Positions 35,034-43,674 of a stretch of 64,000 nucleotides of DNA are shown here, piece by piece. Both the position numbers and the translations under genes were made by a program. Source of the stretch: Belnapia rosea (GTDB lineage: Bacteria; Pseudomonadota; Alphaproteobacteria; Acetobacterales; Acetobacteraceae); assembly GCF_900101615.1 (NCBI RefSeq), contig NZ_FMZX01000009.1:1-64000 (forward strand). Direction: 5' to 3'. Positions within the stretch are counted from its first letter, which is position 1, and every line of letters begins with the position of its first letter. The notes under the pieces were generated by a model that saw only the letters and a list, made by a program, of their open reading frames with translations, searched no databases and was not told the origin of the DNA.

Positions 35034-35959
35034 GCGGCCCCCCGCGCCTGGCGCCGGTGGAGGAGGCATGCGCCCTGCTGCCCAGGCAACCGGTGATTCC
35101 ACAGGTGATGCCGCTGCGGCAGGCGATCGGCCATGTGCTGGCCGAGCCAGTGCGGGCGCCAGGGCCGGTGCCGGCGGCGCCGCTCGCGTTGCGGGAAGGC
35201 TGGGCCGTCGCCGCCGCCGAAACCGAGGGCGCCGGCCCCTACGCCCCCGTGCCCCTGCCACACCTGTCCTGGGTGGCGGCCGGCCAGTTCCTGCCGCCAG
35301 GAACCGACGCGGTGCTGCCTCCCTTTGCCTGCGATGGCGACCTGGGGCTGGAGCCCGTGGCGCCCGGCGAGGGGGTGCGCCAGGCAGGCGAGGATGCCGC
35401 GGCCGGTGCGGTTCTGCGGCCAGCCGGGCATCTGCTGGAGCCGATAGACCTCATGCTGGGCATGGCGGGCATTGCCGAGGTGGCCGTACGGGCGCCGCGC
35501 GTGGCCCTGCACGGAGCGCCGGAGATGGCCGCGCTCGTGCTGATGGAGGGGGCAACCCTTGTCGAGACAGCGCCGGATCTTGTGCTGGCAGCCGGGGTGA
35601 CGGCGGAGCAGGTGCTCTGTCCGGCCGTTGCGGCACGGCCCGGCGAGGCGACGGCAATCGGAATCCTGGATGGCGCTCCCGCCCTGCTTCTGCCGGCGCC
35701 GCCGGAGGCCATGCTGGCGGCTTGGTGGCTGCTGGGCCGTCCGGCCTTGCGCGCCCTTGCCGGCCGAGCTGCCCCGGCGCCGCGGCGCATGGTGCTCGGC
35801 CGCAAGATCGCCTCGCCGGTCGGCTTCACCGAGATCGTGATGCTTGGCGCCGACGGATGCGCCGTCGGTGCGCTGGGGATGGCAGCGGGCGTGCTGACGA
35901 TTCCGGCTGGGCGTGAAGGCTATGAGGCCGGCAGCGTCGTTGAGGTCGAGGCGGTGTGA
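35030..35959 (+). CDS. Degenerate MoeA-like protein without the catalytic middle domain
   Basis: 309 aa. N-terminal RQAIGHVLAEPVRAPGPVP aligns with the MoeA opening, PLALREGWAVAAA corresponds to the DRSAMDGYA loop but without its Ser-Met-Asp-Gly, DAVLPPFACD to DAV-x-x-x-E, and APGEGVRQAGEDAAAGAVL to the pG-x-x-R-x-x-GeD line. The C-terminal domain IV is present (RKIASPVGFTEIV, to VVEVEAV). The MPT-binding domain with STGDEL and SGGTS-x-GxxD is missing. It therefore cannot be a normal molybdotransferase; a scaffold or regulatory partner of the full MoeA next door is possible. Coupled to modC by ATGA. Confidence 0.75.
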   Translation: MSGPPRLAPVEEACALLPRQPVIPQVMPLRQAIGHVLAEPVRAPGPVPAAPLALREGWAVAAAETEGAGPYAPVPLPHLSWVAAGQFLPPGTDAVLPPFACDGDLGLEPVAPGEGVRQAGEDAAAGAVLRPAGHLLEPIDLMLGMAGIAEVAVRAPRVALHGAPEMAALVLMEGATLVETAPDLVLAAGVTAEQVLCPAVAARPGEATAIGILDGAPALLLPAPPEAMLAAWWLLGRPALRALAGRAAPAPRRMVLGRKIASPVGFTEIVMLGADGCAVGALGMAAGVLTIPAGREGYEAGSVVEVEAV

Positions 35960-36050
35960 CATCGGGCATCCGGTTCACCTTGTGACCGCCGCTCCCCTCC
36001 CCGGAGGCGGCCTGCTACCCACATCCACTCCCTGAGCAAGGCAAAGCCCC

Positions 36051-38015
36051 CTGATCGACCCCAGCCTCCTCGATCGTATCCGCCGTGCCGCGCGGCAGGA
36101 GCAATTCCTCGACGTCCTCTCTGCCGAAGCCGCTACGGCCCGCTTCCATGCTGCGCTCGACCTCGCCCCGCTACCGGCGGAGGAGGTGCCGCTGGCGGCG
36201 GCGCTCGGACGCGTCACCGCCCGTTCCCTGGCGGCCGTGGCCGACGCACCGCCCTTCGACCGCGCCTCGATGGACGGTTTCGCGCTGCGGGCTGCGGATA
36301 CGCTCGGCGCGACGGAGGCGGCGCCACGGCGTCTCAGGCTGAATGCGGAACTGCTGACCTGCGGGGTCGCCCCCGCCATCGCCATCGAAGCCGGGACGGC
36401 GACGGCCATCGCCACCGGCGGCGTCATCCCGCGTGGCGCGGATGCCGTCGTCATGGTGGAGCAGACCGAGACGGAGGAGGGCCCGGAAGGGCCGGTGGTT
36501 CTCGTCCGTCGCGCTGCCGCGCCCGGCCAGGCCATCGCCCATGCGGGCAGCGACATCGCGCGGGGCGAGACCGTGCTGCGCGCAGGGGCGCTGATCACCA
36601 GCCGGGAGATCGGCATGCTGGCCGCGGCCGGGCTCGCCATGGTGCCGGTGGTGCGGCGGCCGCGCGTTGCCATCCTCTCGACCGGCGATGAGCTGGTGCC
36701 GCCGGGGGCGCCGCTGCCGCCGGGCGGCATCTATGACAGCAACGCCGCCATCCTCGCCGCCGCAGTCGCCGAGCATGGCGGCGAGCCGGTGCCGATGGGC
36801 ATCCACCGCGACAACGAGGCGGTGCTCGAGGCGGCGTTGTGCAGGGCGCTCGAGGCCGCCGATATGGTGGTGATGTCGGGCGGCACCTCGAAAGGTGCGG
36901 GCGACGTTTCACACCGGATCCTTGGCCGCCTGCTGCCGCCCGGCGTGTTGGTGCATGGCGTGGCGCTGAAGCCGGGCAAGCCGCTCTGCCTCGGCGCCGT
37001 GGGGCGGAAGCCGGTGGCGGTGCTGCCAGGCTTCCCGACCAGCGCCGTCTTCACCTTTCAGGAATTCGCCGCCCCGGTGATCCGCGCCCTGGCCGGGCTG
37101 CCGCCGCGCAGCGAGGCCGCGACCGAGGCCTGGCTCGCAGTGCGGACGCCGAGCGAGGCGGGCCGCACGGAATATGTCATGGTCTCCCTGGCCGAGGATG
37201 CCACGGGTGGCCTTGCCGCCTGGCCGCTCGGCAAGGGATCGGGCAGCGTAACGGCTTTCTCCCAGGCCGATGGCTTCTTCGCCATCCCGGCCGAGGAGCA
37301 AGGCGCCTCGGCCGGCAGCCTGCAGAGCATCCGGCTGATCGGCGGTGCGCATGCATTGCCCGAACTCACCATCATCGGCAGCCACTGCACCGGCCTCGAT
37401 GCGATACTCGACCTGCTGGCAGCGGAAGGGATACGCGGGCGCAGCCTGGCCGTCGGCAGCCTGGGCGGCCTCGCGGCGGCGAAGCGCGGCGAATGCGACT
37501 TCGCCCCGGCGCATCTGCTGGACCCGAAGACAGGACGCTACAACCGTCCCTTCCTCGCCCCGGGGCTGACGCTGGTGCCGGGCTGGCGACGGGTGCAAGG
37601 CGTGGTGTTCCGGCCCGACGACACCCGCTTCACCGAGCTTGATGGCCGGGCGGCGGTGCGACGCGGAGCGGCCGACCCCGGCCTGCTGCTGGTGAACCGC
37701 AATGCGGGATCGGGGACACGCATCCTGCTCGACGGGCTGCTCGGGGGGGCCAAGCCGCCCGGCTATGCGAACCAGCCGAAATCACACAATGCGGTGGCCG
37801 CGGCGGTGGCACAGGGGCGGGCGGATTGGGGCGTGGCGATCCGCAGCGTGGCCGAGGCCTATGGCCTCGGCTTCGCCCCCCTCACCGATGAGCACTACGA
37901 CTTCTTCCTGCCCGAGGCACGGGCGGAACGTCCGGCAGTGCGCGCCTTCCTGGCCGCCCTGGCGAGCGAGGCAGGCCAGGCGCGGCTGCGGGGGCTGGGC
38001 TTCTCCCCGGCCTGA
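36051..38015 (+). CDS. MoeA molybdopterin molybdotransferase fused to a periplasmic-binding-like domain
   Basis: About 654 aa. MoeA part: ALGRVTARSL, PFDRASMDGFALRAAD, DAVVMVEQTE, AILSTGDELVPPG, VVMSGGTSKGAGD, HGVALKPGKPLCLG and PGFPTSA. From about residue 445 a COG1910-type PBP-like domain (TIIGSHCTGLDAILDLL, LVNRNAGSGTRILLDGLLGG). MoeA inserts molybdenum into molybdopterin; the PBP-like part may sense molybdate or cofactor. The start is unresolved: conserved sequence extends to CTG 36051, but no ATG/GTG/TTG lies in frame between the stop at 36033 and GTG 36186, which would remove 45 family-like residues. Either CTG is used or a base is wrong. Confidence 0.85.
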   Translation: MIDPSLLDRIRRAARQEQFLDVLSAEAATARFHAALDLAPLPAEEVPLAAALGRVTARSLAAVADAPPFDRASMDGFALRAADTLGATEAAPRRLRLNAELLTCGVAPAIAIEAGTATAIATGGVIPRGADAVVMVEQTETEEGPEGPVVLVRRAAAPGQAIAHAGSDIARGETVLRAGALITSREIGMLAAAGLAMVPVVRRPRVAILSTGDELVPPGAPLPPGGIYDSNAAILAAAVAEHGGEPVPMGIHRDNEAVLEAALCRALEAADMVVMSGGTSKGAGDVSHRILGRLLPPGVLVHGVALKPGKPLCLGAVGRKPVAVLPGFPTSAVFTFQEFAAPVIRALAGLPPRSEAATEAWLAVRTPSEAGRTEYVMVSLAEDATGGLAAWPLGKGSGSVTAFSQADGFFAIPAEEQGASAGSLQSIRLIGGAHALPELTIIGSHCTGLDAILDLLAAEGIRGRSLAVGSLGGLAAAKRGECDFAPAHLLDPKTGRYNRPFLAPGLTLVPGWRRVQGVVFRPDDTRFTELDGRAAVRRGAADPGLLLVNRNAGSGTRILLDGLLGGAKPPGYANQPKSHNAVAAAVAQGRADWGVAIRSVAEAYGLGFAPLTDEHYDFFLPEARAERPAVRAFLAALASEAGQARLRGLGFSPA

Positions 38016-38576
38016 TTACCGCGTTGCCCCCGGCGCCCAGAGCACGTCGCCGGCGCCGTTGCCGTTCATCCGGCGGGAAAGGACGAAAAGCAGGTCGGAG
38101 AGGCGATTCAGGTAGCGCACCGCCTCGGGGTTCACCGCCTCCTCCGCTGCGAGGGCAACCACCAGCCGCTCCGCCCGGCGTGCAACGGTGCGGCCGAGAT
38201 GGGCCATGGCGGCGCCTGGCGTGCCACCGGGGAGGACGAAGCTCCGGAGCGCCGGCAGGGTGCCATTCAGCATGGCAATCTCCTGATCCAGCCGGACGGA
38301 TTGCGCCATGGCCAGGCGGAGGCGGTCGCCGGCCTCCCCCGGCACGCAGAGATCGGCGCCGAGGTCGAACAGGTCGTTCTGGATGCGGGCGAGGATCGGG
38401 TCGAGTTCCGCATCGCCCGCCGTGTGCAGGCGGAGCAGGCCGAGCACGGCATTGACCTCGTCCACCGTTCCGATCGCCTCGATGCGCAGCGCATCCTTCC
38501 GGATGCGGGTGCCGTCGCCGAGCGAGGTTTCGCCCGCATCGCCGCCGCGAGTGGTGATGACATCCAGCTTGACCAT
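38016..38576 (-). CDS. Cob(I)alamin adenosyltransferase, PduO type
   Basis: 186 aa. TTRGGDAGETSLGDG (ATP loop), IGTVDEVNAVLGL, RIQNDLFDLGADL, and the C-terminal RRAERLVVAL and YLNRLSDLLFVLSR match PduO/MMAB-type enzymes, which attach adenosine to cob(I)alamin to make coenzyme B12. It is convergent with the MoeA fusion: the stops at 38015 and 38016 are adjacent, with no space for a terminator. cobS and cobT of the same pathway lie 17 kb further on. Confidence 0.95.
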   Translation of the reverse strand: MVKLDVITTRGGDAGETSLGDGTRIRKDALRIEAIGTVDEVNAVLGLLRLHTAGDAELDPILARIQNDLFDLGADLCVPGEAGDRLRLAMAQSVRLDQEIAMLNGTLPALRSFVLPGGTPGAAMAHLGRTVARRAERLVVALAAEEAVNPEAVRYLNRLSDLLFVLSRRMNGNGAGDVLWAPGATR

Positions 38577-38585
38577 GCGAGGCCC

Positions 38586-39479
38586 CTATCGTTGCAGGCG
38601 AAAATCGACCGAGGTGCGGATGCTGCCCGAGACCGGAATGCCGTCCCGCGTCGCCGGGCGGAAGCGCCAGCGCAGCACGGCACGTTTCGCCGATTCGTCG
38701 AGCGCCGGATAGCCGGAGCTGCGGATCACCTCGACTTCGTCCACCCGGCCCTCCGGGCTGATGCGCAGGAAGACGGTGACTACGCCCTGCTCGCCGCGTT
38801 GACGGCTTTCATAGGGATAGTCGGGCGTCGGGTTGCGAAAGCCATCGGCCAGGCCGGGCGGCGTGACGGCACCGAGGGCGGGAGCGGCGCCGCTGGTCAG
38901 CGGCTGCGGCCCGGCCGGGCCGGCCGGCGGCGGGGCGGCCGCCTGGGCCGCAGGGGCAGGCTGCGCCGCCGGGCGCGGCGGGGCCGGGCGGGACCGCTGC
39001 GGCTGGGGCTGGGGCTGCGGCTGGGGCGGCGGCGGGTCGGCGGGCGGCAGTGGCAGCACCTCCGGTTCGGCCTCGGGCTGTGGCGGTGCTGATTCCGGTG
39101 GAGGTGGCGCCGGCTGAGGGGCAATGGGTTGCGGAGGCGACGGTGCCTCGGGCGGCGGAGGCGGCAGGGTGACCGAATCCGGCATCACCGGGGGCGGCAG
39201 CAGGGCGGCCAGTGGCGGAGGTGGCGCCGAAAGGATGGGCGGCGGCGGCAGGGCTGGCGGCGGCGGTGGCGGCTCGGGCTGTGCCGGAGCCGCGGGCTCG
39301 CTCGGCTCGTCCTGTACCTCGCCGATCTGTTCCTGCCAGACCACCTCGACCGACTGATCGGGCGGTGGCTCGGGCCGCCTGGGGCGCTGGAGCAGCAGCA
39401 GGATGGCGGCCAGCGCCGCTGCGTGCAGCGCGAATGAGGCACCGGCAGCCCATGGCATGCGCCCCGCCGCGGCGCTCAC
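38586..39479 (-). CDS. TonB-family energy transducer
   Basis: 297 aa. One N-terminal helix (AAGASFALHAAALAAILLLL), then about 150 residues of Pro-rich spacer with Pro-Glu and Pro-Gln repeats, and a C-terminal TonB domain (DYPYESRQRGEQGVVTVFLR, to RWRFRPATRDG). It spans the periplasm and energises outer-membrane receptors. No exbB/exbD or receptor gene is adjacent. Start is GTG 39477-39479, overlapping the stop of the CDF gene upstream. The GC-rich Pro tract gives long misleading open frames on the other strand. Confidence 0.92.
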   Translation of the reverse strand: MSAAAGRMPWAAGASFALHAAALAAILLLLQRPRRPEPPPDQSVEVVWQEQIGEVQDEPSEPAAPAQPEPPPPPPALPPPPILSAPPPPLAALLPPPVMPDSVTLPPPPPEAPSPPQPIAPQPAPPPPESAPPQPEAEPEVLPLPPADPPPPQPQPQPQPQRSRPAPPRPAAQPAPAAQAAAPPPAGPAGPQPLTSGAAPALGAVTPPGLADGFRNPTPDYPYESRQRGEQGVVTVFLRISPEGRVDEVEVIRSSGYPALDESAKRAVLRWRFRPATRDGIPVSGSIRTSVDFRLQR

Positions 39480-40363
39480 AACACCAGCACGCCGTGATGC
39501 TTGGCCTTGCCCTCAGGCTCGACATGGATGGTGATGATGGCGCCCTCGATCTCCGCCTTGAGCGCCGCCTCGACCCGGTCACAGATGGCATGCGCCGCAT
39601 CGACCGTCATCGTTCCCGGCACCACCAGATGGAATTCGATGAAGGTCAGCCGCCCGGCATGTCGGGTGCGGAGGTCATGCGCCTCGATGGCGCCCTCGGC
39701 ATGGGTGGAGACGGCGCCGCGGATGCGGGCAAGCAGGCCGGGCTCCACCGCCTCGTCCATCAGCCCGCCGACGCTTTCCCGCACCAGGCGCCCCCCGGAC
39801 CACAGGATGTTGAGCGCCGTCAGCGCGGCCAGCAGAGGATCGATCCAGAGGATGCCGGTCAGCGCCACCAGCCCGACCCCGGAGATGACACCGAGGGAGG
39901 TCACCACATCGGCAACCAGATGACGGGCATCGGCCAGCAGGGCCGGGGATCTCCCGCGCCGGCCCTGTCGGAACAGCAGCACCGCCCAGGCCGCGTTGAT
40001 GCCTGTGGCGAGGGCGGAGACCATGAGGCCCAGGCCGGGTTGTTCCAGCGCCCGAGGCACCCGCCAGGCGCTCCAGGCCTCATGCAGGATGGCCACGGCC
40101 GCAATGACGATCAGCGCGCCCTCAAGCACGGCGGAGAAATACTCCGCCTTCGTATGGCCGTAGGGGTGGTTCGCGTCGGCCGGCATGGCGGAGTAGTGGA
40201 CCGCCACCAGCGCGGCGATAGCCGCTGCCACATTCACTACGCTCTCCAGCGCATCGGCCAGCAGGGCGACACTGCCGGTCAGGGCCCAGGCGCCGAGCTT
40301 CAGCGCGAGCACCAGCGCGGCGATCACAACGCTGCCAATGGCGAAGCGGACGGTGCGGCTCAT
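39476..40363 (-). CDS. Cation diffusion facilitator transporter (CDF)
   Basis: 295 aa with six helices in the order expected for CDF metal/proton antiporters. The site-A motifs are SVALLADALESVVNVAAA in helix 2 (with D-x-x-x-S/N) and ARHLVADVVTSLGVI in helix 5 (HxxxD). HPYGHTKAEYFSA is the cytoplasmic loop signature, and the C-terminal domain ends IHVEPEGKAKHH. It exports Zn, Fe, Co or similar divalent ions. ATG 40361-40363 is preferred to the longer frame, where the conserved region starts. The stop overlaps the TonB start, so both are transcribed together. Confidence 0.92.
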   Translation of the reverse strand: MSRTVRFAIGSVVIAALVLALKLGAWALTGSVALLADALESVVNVAAAIAALVAVHYSAMPADANHPYGHTKAEYFSAVLEGALIVIAAVAILHEAWSAWRVPRALEQPGLGLMVSALATGINAAWAVLLFRQGRRGRSPALLADARHLVADVVTSLGVISGVGLVALTGILWIDPLLAALTALNILWSGGRLVRESVGGLMDEAVEPGLLARIRGAVSTHAEGAIEAHDLRTRHAGRLTFIEFHLVVPGTMTVDAAHAICDRVEAALKAEIEGAIITIHVEPEGKAKHHGVLVL

Positions 40364-40553
40364 CGGCGCCCGTTCGAAGGTATGGCGGTGGGGACCAAGC
40401 AAGGGGCTCCGGAACGGCGGGTGTTTTGACCCCACAGGCTGCGGAGGGGCAAGCCCCCAGCACCGGGGTTGGCGGTGCTGTCCCTTAGCTGCCTATCTAG
40501 TGGCGCCACAGCCTGCCATGCCATGATGCGGCACTGCACAACGGAACGGCACC

Positions 40554-41141
40554 ATGCCCCTCTCCTCCCCCGAGCCGCGCGAATTGCTGCACCTGCGCGA
40601 CATCCAGTTGCGTGGCTACCACCGCGCGGACGGTCTGTTCGATATCGAGGCCCATCTGGTCGATACCAAATCCTATCCTTTCGAGAATGACGACCGTGGG
40701 GCGATCGAGCCTGGTGACCCGCTCCATGGCATGTGGCTGCGTCTCACGGTGCGGGAGGATCTGGAGATCGTCGCCTGCGAGGCCGCCTCCGACCACACGC
40801 CGTATTCCATCTGCCCGCAGGCCGCGCCGAATTTCGGCCGGCTGGCCGGGCTGCGGATCGGTCCCGGCTTCAACCGCGCGGTCAACGAGCGCGTCGGTGG
40901 GGTGCATGGCTGTACCCATCTGCGCGAGGTGCTTGGGCAGATGGCAACGGTCGCCTACCAGACGCTCTACCCGATCCGCGCCCGGAAGGAACGGGAGGAG
41001 GTGGCGCGCATCATGGCCGCCGGCGGGGTACCGGAGCGGAAGCGCCCCTCGATGCTCGGCAGCTGCCTCGCCTACGCGCCGGACAGCCCGGTCTCGCTGG
41101 CGCGCTGGCCCTGGCTGAAGGAGACGGCCACGACGGAGTGA
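40554..41141 (+). CDS. DUF2889 family protein
   Basis: 195 aa. The family opening HLRDIQLRGYHRADGLFDIEAHL, the GDPLHGMWLRLTV segment, and GGVHGCTHLREVLGQMATVA are present. The conserved histidines and the CTHL element suggest metal binding. No signal peptide. Function unknown. It runs convergently with anmK, separated by 12 bases. Confidence 0.85.
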   Translation: MPLSSPEPRELLHLRDIQLRGYHRADGLFDIEAHLVDTKSYPFENDDRGAIEPGDPLHGMWLRLTVREDLEIVACEAASDHTPYSICPQAAPNFGRLAGLRIGPGFNRAVNERVGGVHGCTHLREVLGQMATVAYQTLYPIRARKEREEVARIMAAGGVPERKRPSMLGSCLAYAPDSPVSLARWPWLKETATTE

Positions 41142-41153
41142 CCGGCTGGCGGC

Positions 41154-42314
41154 TCAACCACCGACCAGCCGGCCGCCGGTCATGGGTGCCGCCACCCCCG
41201 TCGTCCCGGGGAAGGTGATCGGCAGCCCGCGCTGTACCCGCGCCGCCAGCACCCCAAAGGCCTGGGCCTCCAGCGCATCGCCGTTCCAGCCGACGACCTC
41301 CACCGGGCGGACCGGCGCCTCCAACGCCGCGGCAAGGGCCCGCATGATGGCCGGGTTGCGCCTTCCACCGCCGCAGACCAGCCACTGCAGCGGCGGCGCC
41401 GGAAAATGCCGTGCCGCGGCGGCCACGCAGAGGGCGCAGAAGGTGGCCAGCGTCGCCGCGCCGTCCTGCGGCGAGAGCCGGTCAGCCCCGGCCTCCTGCA
41501 AGGCTCGGCTGAAGTCCAGCCGGTCGAGGGATTTCGGCGGCAGCGCCTCAAGATAGGGGTGTGCCATCAACCGTCCGAGCACGGCGCCATCCGCCTCTCC
41601 GGCCAGGGCCAGCAACCCGTCCCGGTCATAGTCGCTGCCGGTCGATTTGCGGGCCCAGTCGTCCAGCGGGCCATTGGCCGGGCCGGTGTCGAAGGCGATC
41701 AGCGGCGCCTCGCCGGCTTCGCCCGTCCCGATCCAGGTGACATTGCCCACCCCGCCGAGGTTGAGCACCGCGAGCGGCTTCGGCAGCGCCGCGGCGAGCG
41801 CGGCATGGACCACCGGCACCAGCGGCGCTCCCTGGCCACCGGCTGCGACATCGGCCGAGCGGAAGTCGTAGGCGACCGGCAGGTTGCTGAGCCGGGCGAG
41901 CAGCGTGGCGTCGCCGACCTGCCAGGTACGGCCCGGCGCCCGCAGGGCCTCCGCCGCCGTCGCGGCATTGCGGCCGGGGCGGATGGGTGGCGGGCGGTGC
42001 AGGATAGTCTGGCCGTGGAAACCGATGAGGTCGGCGCCCTCGCGGAAGCTCTCCCAGGCCAGTTCGCGGATGCGGGCCACGGCATCGGCGTGGCGGTCGG
42101 TCAGGCGGCGGACGCAATCGGCGAGGAAAGGGTCGTCCGGCAGAAGATCCGGCGCCAGGTCGAGCAGGCGGCGGAGGTCACGGCGGAGGGCGGGGTCGTA
42201 AGGAAGCGTCACCGTGGGCCCGATCCGGCCGATCGCCTCGCCATCCGTCTCCACCCAGGCGGCATCCACGCCGTCCAGGGAGGTGCCGCTCATCAGCCCG
42301 ATCGTTCTCAGCAT
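41154..42314 (-). CDS. anmK: Anhydro-N-acetylmuramic acid kinase
   Basis: 386 aa, normal length. [20 protein letters not shown] is the family opening (ATP loop), [11 protein letters not shown] and [13 protein letters not shown] follow, and [13 protein letters not shown] and [14 protein letters not shown] complete the sugar-kinase fold. It converts recycled 1,6-anhydro-MurNAc to MurNAc-6-phosphate in cell-wall recycling. Divergent from tyrS across 60 bases, a common arrangement in alphaproteobacteria. Confidence 0.96.
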   Translation of the reverse strand: MLRTIGLMSGTSLDGVDAAWVETDGEAIGRIGPTVTLPYDPALRRDLRRLLDLAPDLLPDDPFLADCVRRLTDRHADAVARIRELAWESFREGADLIGFHGQTILHRPPPIRPGRNAATAAEALRAPGRTWQVGDATLLARLSNLPVAYDFRSADVAAGGQGAPLVPVVHAALAAALPKPLAVLNLGGVGNVTWIGTGEAGEAPLIAFDTGPANGPLDDWARKSTGSDYDRDGLLALAGEADGAVLGRLMAHPYLEALPPKSLDRLDFSRALQEAGADRLSPQDGAATLATFCALCVAAAARHFPAPPLQWLVCGGGRRNPAIMRALAAALEAPVRPVEVVGWNGDALEAQAFGVLAARVQRGLPITFPGTTGVAAPMTGGRLVGG

Positions 42315-42374
42315 CGGGATCGTGTGCTACGGGGGCGGCCCCCTCCACAAGACCCGAATGTGATCCAAAGCCCC

Positions 42375-43610
42375 ATGACCGGCCCGGACAGCGACTTCCT
42401 CCGCCAGGCGCAGGAGCGCGGCTACATCCACCAGGTAACCGATCCGGCGGCGCTCGAGGCGCGGCTCAGGGAGGGCGTGGTCTCGGGCTATATCGGCTTC
42501 GACTGCACGGCGGACAGCCTGCATGTCGGCCATCTCGTCTCGATCATGCTGCTCAGGCTCATGCAGCGCTGCGGGCACCGGCCGGTGGTGCTGATGGGCG
42601 GCGGGACGACCAAGGTGGGCGATCCTTCCTTCCGCGACGAGGCGCGGCCGCTGCTCGACGACGCGGCGATCGAGCGGAACAAGGCCGGCATCCGCAAGGT
42701 CTTCGACCGTTTCCTCCGCTTCGGCGGGGGGGCGGACGAGGCGATCATGCTCGACAATGCCGAGTGGCTGGACGAACTGCGCTACATCCCCTTCCTGCGC
42801 GATGTGGGGCGGCATTTCAGCGTCAACCGCATGCTGACCATGGACAGCGTGCGCCTCCGCCTGGACCGGGAGCAGAATCTCAGCTTCCTCGAATTCAACT
42901 ACATGCTGTTGCAGAGCTACGACTTCGCCGAGCTCCGGCGGCGGCATGGCGTGACGGTGCAGATGGGTGGCTCCGACCAGTGGGGCAACATCGTCATGGG
43001 GGTGGAGCTTTGCCGCCGGATGGACGGCGCCGAGGCCTTCGGGGTGACGACGCCGCTGCTCACCACCGCCTCGGGCGCCAAGATGGGCAAGACGGCCGCG
43101 GGCGCGGTCTGGCTGAATGCCGAGCGCGTCTCGCCCTATGATTACTGGCAGTTCTGGCGCAACACCGAGGATGCCGATGTCGGCCGCTTCCTCGCCCTCT
43201 TCACTGAGTTGCCGATGGAGGAGGTGCGCCGGCTGGGCGCGCTGGCCGGCGCCGAGGTCAACGAGGCGAAGAAGGTGCTGGCGACCGAGGCCTGTGCCCT
43301 GCTGCATGGCCGCGAGGCAGCCGAGGCAGCGGCGGAGACCGCACGGCGCGCCTTCGAGCAGGGCGAAGCTGCCGAGACGCTGCCCAGTGTCACGGCCAGC
43401 CTGCCGAAAAGCATCGTCGACCTGCTGGTCGTTGCGGAGATGATCAAAAGCAAAGGCGAAGGCCGGCGGCTGGTCGCCCAATCCGGCATCAGGTTGAACG
43501 ATGTCGTCGTGGAAGACCCCATGCAGGAAGTGACATTGGAAGACTTGCGCGATGGCGCGGCGAAGCTCTCGCTGGGCCGCAAGCGGCATGTGCTGGTTCG
43601 TCCGGGCTGA
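42375..43610 (+). CDS. tyrS: Tyrosyl-tRNA synthetase
   Basis: 411 aa. Class I signature as HVGH at 50-53 (DSLHVGHL) and KMGKT at 236-240 in place of KMSKS, typical of alphaproteobacterial Tyr[25 protein letters not shown] lines the tyrosine site, and the C-terminal [19 protein letters not shown] is the S4 tRNA-binding domain. ATG 42375 is chosen; GTG 42360 is also in frame, and neither has a strong ribosome site. Confidence 0.97.
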   Translation: MTGPDSDFLRQAQERGYIHQVTDPAALEARLREGVVSGYIGFDCTADSLHVGHLVSIMLLRLMQRCGHRPVVLMGGGTTKVGDPSFRDEARPLLDDAAIERNKAGIRKVFDRFLRFGGGADEAIMLDNAEWLDELRYIPFLRDVGRHFSVNRMLTMDSVRLRLDREQNLSFLEFNYMLLQSYDFAELRRRHGVTVQMGGSDQWGNIVMGVELCRRMDGAEAFGVTTPLLTTASGAKMGKTAAGAVWLNAERVSPYDYWQFWRNTEDADVGRFLALFTELPMEEVRRLGALAGAEVNEAKKVLATEACALLHGREAAEAAAETARRAFEQGEAAETLPSVTASLPKSIVDLLVVAEMIKSKGEGRRLVAQSGIRLNDVVVEDPMQEVTLEDLRDGAAKLSLGRKRHVLVRPG

Positions 43611-43674
43611 AGCCTTCCACTTCGCTTGAGCCTCACCAAAACTTGCCCTATCCTCACGGTCTCTCGATCAAGCG

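Noticed and set aside
38833-39437. Gly-rich plus-strand frames opposite the TonB gene
   Set aside because: They are the complement of the Pro-rich TonB spacer and have no independent support.
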